Assembly (NCBI GenBank): GCA_000818945.1
Contig: KN805370.1
Coordinates: 1,114,498 to 1,178,497 of the forward strand
DNA from: Schizochytrium sp. CCTCC M209059
Taxonomy: Eukaryota > Sar > Bigyra > Thraustochytrida > Thraustochytriidae
DNA length: 64,000 nt
Direction: 5' to 3'
Shown here: piece by piece, positions 57,481-64,000 of the stretch
How positions within the stretch are numbered: position 1 is the stretch's first letter
How the letters are laid out: every line of letters starts with the position of its first letter
Notes under the pieces: generated by a model
Databases searched by the model: none
The model's input: the letters and a program-made list of their open reading frames with translations, nothing else
Told to the model about the DNA's origin: nothing
Made by a program: the position numbers and the translations under genes

Positions 57481-58944
57481 CTAGGGACGGTGGAACATGA
57501 TGGCAGAGCACATGAAAAGGACTCCATTGGTAAGCCCGAGAACGTTGTGCAGAATATCGAAATGAGGCAAGGTAACGTCATGCATCTGACCATCAAAGCC
57601 TGCAACCTGAAAGGTCTCTGGGCCCGGAATCTTGCCCGCATGCTGAGGATGAAGCTTTGCCAACGCCACCATCACATAGAGTACGCCGCAGACGGTTCCA
57701 GCGAGCTCAAGCGAGAGATAAAAAGGAGCACCGCCTCGAGACCCAACGAGGCTTGCGAGGAAACGCGCCAGTCCCCGGCAAACGTTGAAAAGGGCGATGG
57801 TGCCAGTTCCGTACAGGTATCTGGTATCGAAATCGACATTTTCCTGTTCGTACTGCTTGTACACGATGGCAAGAATGGCCACGAAGCCCAGGACGGACAG
57901 AACATTTGCAATAGCATCCGCCATTTTCTTCTTGCGAAGAGCGTGCTCCTTGGTAGGCGTTCTTTCATCGCCAGAAAAGAGAGTCAGGAGGACAAAGGCC
58001 TGCCAGAGGAGGAGCGTAAAGATGTGCTTGGAGAATTCGCCAGGCTCGGTTATATTACTCTCAGGAAACACCTTGGCTGTGGCCTCTACAAAAGAGGTCA
58101 TGGCAATCCAGATCATGACGACAGCCGAGAGAAAAGCAAAGTCGGTCGAATGCCCGTAGCGAAGGGTGTAAAGAGCAGAGATGACCATTGGCGCTGGGTC
58201 CGTGAGAACTGACGCCATGTGCAGACGCTGCAAGTCGGTCACCTCATTGTTAGTCTTGCCATCTGGGGCAGTGTATTTGAGGTCCATGCGCAAAATCTTC
58301 CAGGTGACGCTGAGAAGCCACGAGCCAAGGAAGAGAAGGAGGAAGTGAGCTGCAAAGTTGCCCGAGGTCGCGTTGGCAATGTCCTGCTGCGAGAGGTTTG
58401 CCGCGAGTGCCGCCTGATCCTGAAGAGTCGAGGCGTCATCCGTGACATCCTCCTCACCTCCATCCTCTTCATCGTCGTCCTCTTCTTCGACGTTGTCGTC
58501 GGATTCTTGGTCCGCCTCCTCTTCGTCGTCGTCTTCCTCCTCGGCCACGTCTTCGTCGCCGTTCTCTTCTTCTTCTTCTTCTTCTTCTTCTTCTTCTTCT
58601 TCTTCATCATTATCGTCATCGTCGTTGCTCTTTGGAGGGGTGCGCTTGTTCGGCGTCTTGGAGCGACGACGCTTTGAGGAGGTTGACTTGGAGGTCGTGG
58701 TAGTGCTCAGACTGGCATCGTGTTCATCAACCTCGCGGGTGTAGCCATCGGCGATCAGGTCTGTGCGCGTCTGCCAGGTGTTGTCCTCGCTGTCGTAGCC
58801 TTCCCACTTAATGAGGTATTCGAACTCAACGCGGCCGCCGTCAAGCTGGAGCTCACGACGCGACAAGATGGCCTCAATCTTGTAGTCCTCTTCTTCCTCG
58901 TCGCCGATGATCGCCTCCTCGGGGGCGAGCTTCTCGGCGGCCAT
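57481..58944 (-). CDS. Chromodomain polytopic membrane protein B
   Basis: A 487-residue protein from the ATG at 58944. The chromodomain at about 20-65 (YKIEAILSRREL, then FEYLIKWEGYDSEDNTWQ) keeps all three cage aromatics: Tyr 21, Trp 47, Tyr 50. Residues 80-105 are Ser/Thr/Lys-rich. Residues about 108-175 are almost all Glu and Asp, partly encoded by a GAA repeat (58565-58604). From about 195 to 485 there are seven to eight hydrophobic stretches, such as FLLLFLGSWLLSVTW, FLSAVVMIWIAMTSFV, HIFTLLLWQAFVLLTLF, VLSVLGFVAILAIVY and LAGTVCGVLYVMVALA. The layout matches protein A, so the two are tandem duplicates that have diverged widely in the membrane part. It may link methylated chromatin to the nuclear envelope (inference). 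Upstream codons to 59052 are not ATG-started and lack a domain. Confidence 0.78.
   Translation of the reverse strand: MAAEKLAPEEAIIGDEEEEDYKIEAILSRRELQLDGGRVEFEYLIKWEGYDSEDNTWQTRTDLIADGYTREVDEHDASLSTTTTSKSTSSKRRRSKTPNKRTPPKSNDDDDNDEEEEEEEEEEEEEENGDEDVAEEEDDDEEEADQESDDNVEEEDDDEEDGGEEDVTDDASTLQDQAALAANLSQQDIANATSGNFAAHFLLLFLGSWLLSVTWKILRMDLKYTAPDGKTNNEVTDLQRLHMASVLTDPAPMVISALYTLRYGHSTDFAFLSAVVMIWIAMTSFVEATAKVFPESNITEPGEFSKHIFTLLLWQAFVLLTLFSGDERTPTKEHALRKKKMADAIANVLSVLGFVAILAIVYKQYEQENVDFDTRYLYGTGTIALFNVCRGLARFLASLVGSRGGAPFYLSLELAGTVCGVLYVMVALAKLHPQHAGKIPGPETFQVAGFDGQMHDVTLPHFDILHNVLGLTNGVLFMCSAIMFHRP
58565..58604. repeat. CTT/GAA repeat coding poly-Glu
   Basis: A CTT run on the plus strand, read on the minus strand as GAA, that gives the Glu run in the linker of chromodomain protein B. 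It is a likely site of length variation. Confidence 0.9.
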
Positions 58945-59662
58945 CCTCGCCTTGTGGTGGCCTGCGCTTCGACCTTCGGTTGTCCAAGGAAAGCGTCTCT
59001 CTCTCCCTTGCGCGCGCGCGCGATTTCTGAAGGACAAGGCGCGCTTCTTCACGCAGCTCGGCAGGAGCTGTGCGGAGTGAAGTGAGAGCGCGCGGTGGAC
59101 GCGCGTCGAGCGTGCACGCGGGCGAGCGAACGGACGCGCGTGCGTGCGTGCGCGATCGAAACGTGTCTGTCAGAGCGGTTTGCCCAGCACGATCCTGTTT
59201 CGAAACCTTTTATCAGAAACGGTGCAACTATAATAGTAAGTAGGGTTATTTTATCCTGGTCTGGTATATTGCGCGATTGCTGGTTGGCGGCATCATCAGC
59301 AGTGACGAAAGGACCCAGATGTGGACCAAGTTGTGGCGCCCTGGCTTGGGGCCGTACCATTCGCAGCGGGCAAGGGGCTTTGAGGCAGAAAGAGTGCACG
59401 ATGGAGGCTAGCAGCATCCGATCGTTTGTTTGCTGTCAGTTTCTTTTTGAATAAGAGAAATAAAGAAGTAGTAAGCAACAAAAAGGCTGGACCTAAATTT
59501 TCATTATAGCTTTTACATGAATGGGATGAGAATCACGAGAAAGAAATTGAGCATTGATCATAGACGGAAAGGTTATCATGCTGCCCTGACCAAGGACTTG
59601 GAATGAAGGATACGTTTTCTCTTTGGTCTGAACGGCACGAGAGAAAGGCGCAGTGGGTTGAA
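58945..59662. other. Upstream region of chromodomain gene B and 3' end of GRK gene
   Basis: A spacer of about 720 bp between two minus-strand genes. It contains a CGTGCG alternating stretch (59135-59150). Part must be the promoter and 5' UTR of gene B. No gene is supported. Confidence 0.45.
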
Positions 59663-62197
59663 TTACATGAGAAGGCACTTTGAGTTGGAGCGCATGAGCT
59701 CGGCGTCAGATGCGTCGAGCGGGAGCTTGCCGCGGCGGTATTTGTTGAGGATGTCAGCCTGAAGCGCCTTTTCGTCAACGTGAAAGCTGAGCACGCGGGA
59801 AATATCCGTCATGTGGTCAAAGATGGCAACGAAATCGTCGAACTCGGGCATGTCGCTGGGCAGGACCTTGACTTTGTGGACATCGGGAAGCTTGCGCTCT
59901 TCATTTGCAGCAATCTCAGACTCTGACTCGGCGTAAACGACGCCCGAATCCGGGGTCCACACGGGCTCGTGTGTGGCAGTCCGAATGGCATCGAGATCGA
60001 GCGGCTTCCAGATGCCGTGTTCCGGGTCCAACACTTCATTGGCCCCGCCTCCAAGACATCCGAGACGCTCCTGGATGTCGCGCTCGAGGAGCTGCGAGAC
60101 AAAGAGAGCGACGCGCTTGGGAAACCCCTGCGGGTAGCGAACAGGCGCATGCAGAGTGGCCTCGTTACGTGAGCTGTAGCCTGTGAAGCGGCGCGAGAAT
60201 GGATTGAAGCCCGCAAAGAGTTCGTAGACACAAACGCCATAGCTCCACCAGTCAGCATCTTGGCCGTAGCGCTCTCCGCTGAGGACCTGCGGGGACCAAT
60301 AGCCCACGGTGCCGGCACGTCCTCGAATAAGCTTGCCGTTGCCGACATTGACGGCGAGGCCAAAGTCAGAGATGCGGCAGCGACCCTGAGCGTCGAGCAG
60401 AATGTTGCGCGGTTTGAGGTCACGCATGACGTACCCAAGAGAGTGGATGTGACCGAGGCCGTACGCAATTTCTGCCGCATAGACGAGCGCTCGTTTGTGC
60501 GGCAGTGGTCCCTTTGACAAATGGAAGCGAAGATCGCCGGCAATGGCAAGAGGGAGCACAAAGTGAAAGGACTCCTTGGTCTGGTATGCGTAGAGGAGGC
60601 GCATGCAATAGGGAGAAGGCTTGCTAGCAAGAGCTTCCAAAACCCGTCGTTCGGACTTGACTTGAGAAAAGGTGCGACGGAACTTGACAAGCTTTTTGGG
60701 CATGACCTTCATGGCCATGGGGCGGCCAGTGTGCATGTGCATGCAGGCATACACACGGCCCGTCGCGCCGCGACCAAGCACGCGTAGCTTGGTAAAGTGC
60801 GCATCCTGTACAGGGCGCATTGCAAATGATTTGATGCGGCAGTAGTTGCGCATGGAGGCCTTGTGCCCAGAGAAGCGAAGGAACATGGGTTCGCAAACGG
60901 TGCGAATGAGAACCTCGATAGCTTCGTTGAGGCCGATTGTGCGCTCCGAGTGCAACTTGCGCAGCGAGACAATCTGCCGTCGGCGCTCCTGCGCGCGAAG
61001 ATGATTGATGGAGTTTGCCCTTCGTAGCTTGGTGACGGCGCTTGTGAGGGGAAGATCGGAAAACGTGCTGGAGAATCTCCGGCGGTCTGTCTCGCCAACT
61101 CGCGACGTGCGCCTGCCGTTGGAGTCGGCATCGTCGTCGTCGGCGGCACCGTTTTTAAGAGCGCGGGTAGCCTCAGCCCCTTCGTCTGCTTCGTGTCCGT
61201 CAGGGAAATTAGAGATGGAATAGGCATCATCGTCATCGACGTCGTCGTCGTCATCGATCTCGTGTTCGACTTCGCCATCGAGTTCCTGATCGTCTTGGTT
61301 TCCGTGGTCATTTTCGTCCTGTTCCAGCGGGTCAAGATGGTCAGGAAGGCCGCCAAAAGCCTCCTCACGCGAAGCTGGAAGATCGATGGAGCCGACGCTG
61401 CCGGGCAAGCGGCGCACGCGCAAAAGCGGATGAAACTCGTCGTCTGGATGATCGACAATGGTGCTCGCCTTTTTCAAGAGCTCGGGGACGGGAAAATCAC
61501 TGCGCGATGCGTTTTCATCGTTGGCATCGATGAGTTCATCTTCATCATCTTTGGTGGCCCGATCTGGTCCAGACTCTGAATCCTTGTCTTCGTCGCTGGC
61601 GCTCGCGGTTGCAGCGGCATCGGGCGAGTCGTGCGCCATGGCCTCGTCAAGTGCAGAGGCGAGGGTTTTTTGCACGGCAGGGTCGAATCCGTGGGCAGAA
61701 AGACCACGCAGAACGGGTTCGAGAATGTCGAGGTCGTAGTGGCGAATGAGGAGGACGACGATGCTGCGAGAGACGGAGTTAGAAGGATCTGCGCGCTTTC
61801 GCGCGTAGAACGCGTTGACAAACTTGAGAAAGGTGCCTTCGTGCTGATCGGGGAGTCCGTGGATGGAGGAGTCGTCGGAGAAGCTCGATACCGAGGTGGT
61901 GTCATCCAGTATATCATCAATGAGTCCAGCGGAGTCTGTGGCTCTAGAGAGGGGTGCACCGCGTTGTTCTTCGGCGGCATGAGCGAGCTTGTAATCGAGA
62001 TCAGCGAATTTGCGCAGAAACCATACGCCAATGGGCTCCGTGATGAGGGTGTGCAGGTCTACGTCGGCCATGCCCGTGAGTTTGCGTGAGGACAAGGTCC
62101 GCGGGAGCTCGGGAATGCGGCGGATCGGGCGCCGCTTCAAGTCCAGCATGGCCTCCTTGTACTTGGCCTCATGGAGGATGGTGGAGAGGTCGTCCAT
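59663..62197 (-). CDS. GRK-like AGC kinase with prenylation box
   Basis: An 844-residue kinase from the ATG at 62197. The N-terminus (MDDLSTILHEAKYKEAM) resembles the GRK N-terminal helix. A part RGS-homology stretch follows (LHTLITEPIGVWFLRKF, near 45-62). Residues about 75-400 carry long acidic and Ser-rich inserts. The kinase domain (about 470-740) has LGRGATGRVYA, AMKVMPKK, MRDLKPRNILLD and ISDFGLA. Its activation loop ends GTVGYWSPQVL where most kinases have APE. DWWSYGV and ERLGCLGGG are AGC/GRK marks. The last residues are SNSKCLLM, a CAAX box ending in Met, so farnesylation is expected, as in GRK1. GRKs phosphorylate active GPCRs at the membrane. CACGTG sites cluster upstream. The GRK assignment is likely; the true RGS boundary is uncertain because of the inserts. 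Confidence 0.82.
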   Translation of the reverse strand: MDDLSTILHEAKYKEAMLDLKRRPIRRIPELPRTLSSRKLTGMADVDLHTLITEPIGVWFLRKFADLDYKLAHAAEEQRGAPLSRATDSAGLIDDILDDTTSVSSFSDDSSIHGLPDQHEGTFLKFVNAFYARKRADPSNSVSRSIVVLLIRHYDLDILEPVLRGLSAHGFDPAVQKTLASALDEAMAHDSPDAAATASASDEDKDSESGPDRATKDDEDELIDANDENASRSDFPVPELLKKASTIVDHPDDEFHPLLRVRRLPGSVGSIDLPASREEAFGGLPDHLDPLEQDENDHGNQDDQELDGEVEHEIDDDDDVDDDDAYSISNFPDGHEADEGAEATRALKNGAADDDDADSNGRRTSRVGETDRRRFSSTFSDLPLTSAVTKLRRANSINHLRAQERRRQIVSLRKLHSERTIGLNEAIEVLIRTVCEPMFLRFSGHKASMRNYCRIKSFAMRPVQDAHFTKLRVLGRGATGRVYACMHMHTGRPMAMKVMPKKLVKFRRTFSQVKSERRVLEALASKPSPYCMRLLYAYQTKESFHFVLPLAIAGDLRFHLSKGPLPHKRALVYAAEIAYGLGHIHSLGYVMRDLKPRNILLDAQGRCRISDFGLAVNVGNGKLIRGRAGTVGYWSPQVLSGERYGQDADWWSYGVCVYELFAGFNPFSRRFTGYSSRNEATLHAPVRYPQGFPKRVALFVSQLLERDIQERLGCLGGGANEVLDPEHGIWKPLDLDAIRTATHEPVWTPDSGVVYAESESEIAANEERKLPDVHKVKVLPSDMPEFDDFVAIFDHMTDISRVLSFHVDEKALQADILNKYRRGKLPLDASDAELMRSNSKCLLM

Positions 62198-64000
62198 CGT
62201 GCCTCTGAGGTTCGCGTGCAGGCGGCCTGCCGTGTACAGCCCGTTCGATGGCTGAGGAGGGCTCACAAGTCCAGCACGTGCGCCTGCGTCTGCGTTCGCG
62301 TAACGCGAGACGCGGGAGGGGAGAAGCGTACGCGCCGAGGGGAGGAGGAAAGGGGGGTTGGGGGAGTCTGGCTAGGAGGGCTGAGGAGGTAAGGCGGCGC
62401 GCGAGGGCGGCGCGCGAGGACGGCCCTGATACGGTCTGCCTAGCTGGCGCGTGCCGCTCTTCTATTACTTACTAACGCCTGCCGAGGGGAGTGTGCACTT
62501 AGAACGAGTAGGGCCTAACAAAGTACTGCACGTGCGCTCACCTGCATGTAGGCCTAGGTCGAAACGAAGGAGTCGTCACGTGCTACAGGGAGTCGGCCTC
62601 TGGCGCTCGCGGGAGCTGTTGGGGGGGAGGGGGGGGGCATCGCACCGCCAGCGGTGATCAGCCAGCGTCAATAGGCCGGACTAGGCACATCACCAGACAC
62701 GTGAAAGAAATCCTGTGACCGGGCATGGTCAGCCAGGGCTGCGTATCACTTTTTAGGAAGCATTTCGTCCAGCTGGCTGAATCGCGACGATCATGTCATC
62801 GGCATCATGATCGTGAAAGATAGACCAGTCCTTCTATAATATAATGTTATGCTTGACAGTGAGTAAGAATAACATTGGATGCTTACCTAGCACGTGACGT
62901 TTTAGGATGATAATTTTTTTTTTCTGGAGCAGAAAGGCAGTCTGCGCCGCGAGCACTTACCCCAAATGTATAAGTGAGCCGAGAATTGCGAAGGAAAGAC
63001 GGATGCCTTGTCTTTGTGTTGAAGTGATCCATGCATGGTAAAGTTTATAAAGCCAAAGACGAACTCGCAGAGAAGAAGAAGAAGTAAAAAGAAAAAGAAG
63101 GAAAACGAGAAGGAAAACTGTAGTTTTGCAGGCAGTGATGAAGTTGAAGCACACGAGGAGATCGAAATTTCAATTTGCACGCAGTGGACGATTCGATGTC
63201 CACATTTTAAACTCCATTCAGCATACTTCACGCTGAGATTCGTGTCCAAAATTGGTCACGCAAAGGACGCCTGACGTGTCTTGCACAGCGATGGCAACAC
63301 CGTAGAGTATTATTAACAGATTGTCAAGAAGTTCGCATCATTTTTCAATACGGTCTGAATGAACGTTGGTGTGGCGCTCCATCCGGTTCTGCCACCTCTC
63401 ATGGCTACAGAAGTAGTTTCATGGCAGCGCGGTGTGCCAAGGTCCAATGACGGTATCCCTCATTCCCCATGTTCTCTGTGTTCCCTTGGCTCGACTCGCG
63501 TCCCTTTTTTACCCCTTTTTTCCTTGGAGACGCTGAAGCATGCACGCTTGCCACCATGGTCATTGCCGCCCCTGCTACTCGCAGTCAGGCCCAGCTGGCG
63601 AGCAGAATGTCCGTGGCCATGCTGGCTGACCGCTGCCGCTGCCGAATTTGCAGTGCGTGGTGGAACGACATGTACCGAATCTGCGCGCCCTGCTGTGGCT
63701 GGTGGCAGCTGCACGCGCCGTGCTGACAGTGAACGAACGCCTCGCTCGAAATCGCCAGCTAGCCGTTGGCCGAACCCGCGGCCACGGAAGGCTTCGTCGT
63801 TCGCGGGCCGCCATTCGCCAATGCCGTAGGCGCGCCCTAGTCGGTCGTAGCCCTCGGTAATTCCGACCAGAGACCCCGCCCGCACGGCGGCGGCGACCAC
63901 CTCCCCCCGACCTGCCCCGGCTGTGGTGGCGGCTGTGGGGCCACCGTGCGAGAAAGTCGACCCGGGCTGAGGCTGGCTGGGCGTTTTCAGGTTCTTCTGA
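62198..64000. other. Terminal spacer, no supported gene
   Basis: No frame here shows domains. The first 250 bp are GC-rich and probably hold the GRK 5' UTR and promoter. CACGTG occurs at 62529, 62577, 62698 and 62891. Past 63350 the sequence is again GC-rich and might belong to a gene that lies mostly outside the window. Nothing is certain. Confidence 0.45.
62529..62896. promoter_or_regulatory. Cluster of four CACGTG E/G-box sites
   Basis: CACGTG at 62529-62534, 62577-62582, 62698-62703 and 62891-62896. The last three are flanked on one side by TCACGTG-, ACACGTGA- or CACGTGAC-like bases. Four copies in under 370 bp is well above chance for a 6-bp word. They lie 330 to 700 bp upstream of the GRK start. 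bHLH or bZIP factors bind this core in many eukaryotes; which factor acts here is unknown. Confidence 0.5.

Noticed and set aside
63359..63829. A 156-codon plus-strand open frame near the window end
   Set aside because: No motif, Ser/Pro/Arg-rich, with an overlapping minus-strand frame of similar length. It could be part of a gene outside the window, but nothing supports it.

Overview
This is a eukaryotic nuclear window. Most genes are single long open frames. Only two genes need introns (a karyopherin at 39557-42910 and a small three-exon gene at 53674-54570), and their introns have GT..AG ends. The mix of families (S-adenosylhomocysteine hydrolase, bubblegum-type acyl-CoA synthetase, ASCC3-type helicase, importin-11, a GRK-like kinase and several cilia/flagella-associated proteins) points to a flagellated protist. 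The few introns, compact gene islands and GC-rich, microsatellite-rich spacers fit a thraustochytrid-type stramenopile. That placement is inference; no taxonomic marker is present in the window.

Layout. Bases 1-11006 are a gene-poor stretch full of simple repeats. From 11007 to 30902 there is a dense island: PRP4-like kinase (+), RhoGAP-like protein (-), EF-hand protein (+), ankyrin protein (-), a 1074-residue coiled-coil protein (+), a small basic protein (+), a membrane-anchored alpha/beta hydrolase (-), CFAP100-like (-), CFAP97-like (-) and a 443-residue orphan (+). A 1.8-kb GC-rich spacer leads to the S-adenosylhomocysteine hydrolase gene, whose codon use is strongly biased. Next come an EF-hand/ankyrin/FN3 protein (-), an acyl-CoA synthetase (+), importin-11 (+), a degenerate double-thioredoxin protein (-), the 2221-residue ASCC3-like helicase (-), an orphan membrane protein (-), a spliced small protein (+), a CFAP119-like protein (+), two tandem chromodomain membrane proteins (-,-) and a prenylatable GRK-like kinase (-). 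Bases 62198-64000 hold no convincing gene but carry a cluster of CACGTG sites.

Themes. At least three genes (CFAP100-, CFAP97- and CFAP119-like) are axonemal, and the spliced small protein may be a fourth, so the window is rich in flagellar genes. Signalling proteins (PRP4, GRK, RhoGAP, EF-hand, FN3/ankyrin) make up much of the rest. The most unusual feature is the tandem pair at 55445-58944: each protein has an N-terminal chromodomain, a charged linker and many hydrophobic segments. This layout would suit a chromatin tether in the inner nuclear membrane, similar in logic to the lamin B receptor but built from different domains.

No tRNA, rRNA, CRISPR array, transposase or reverse transcriptase was recognised. 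Promoters and polyadenylation sites could not be placed with confidence. Starts were chosen as the first ATG compatible with domain content.
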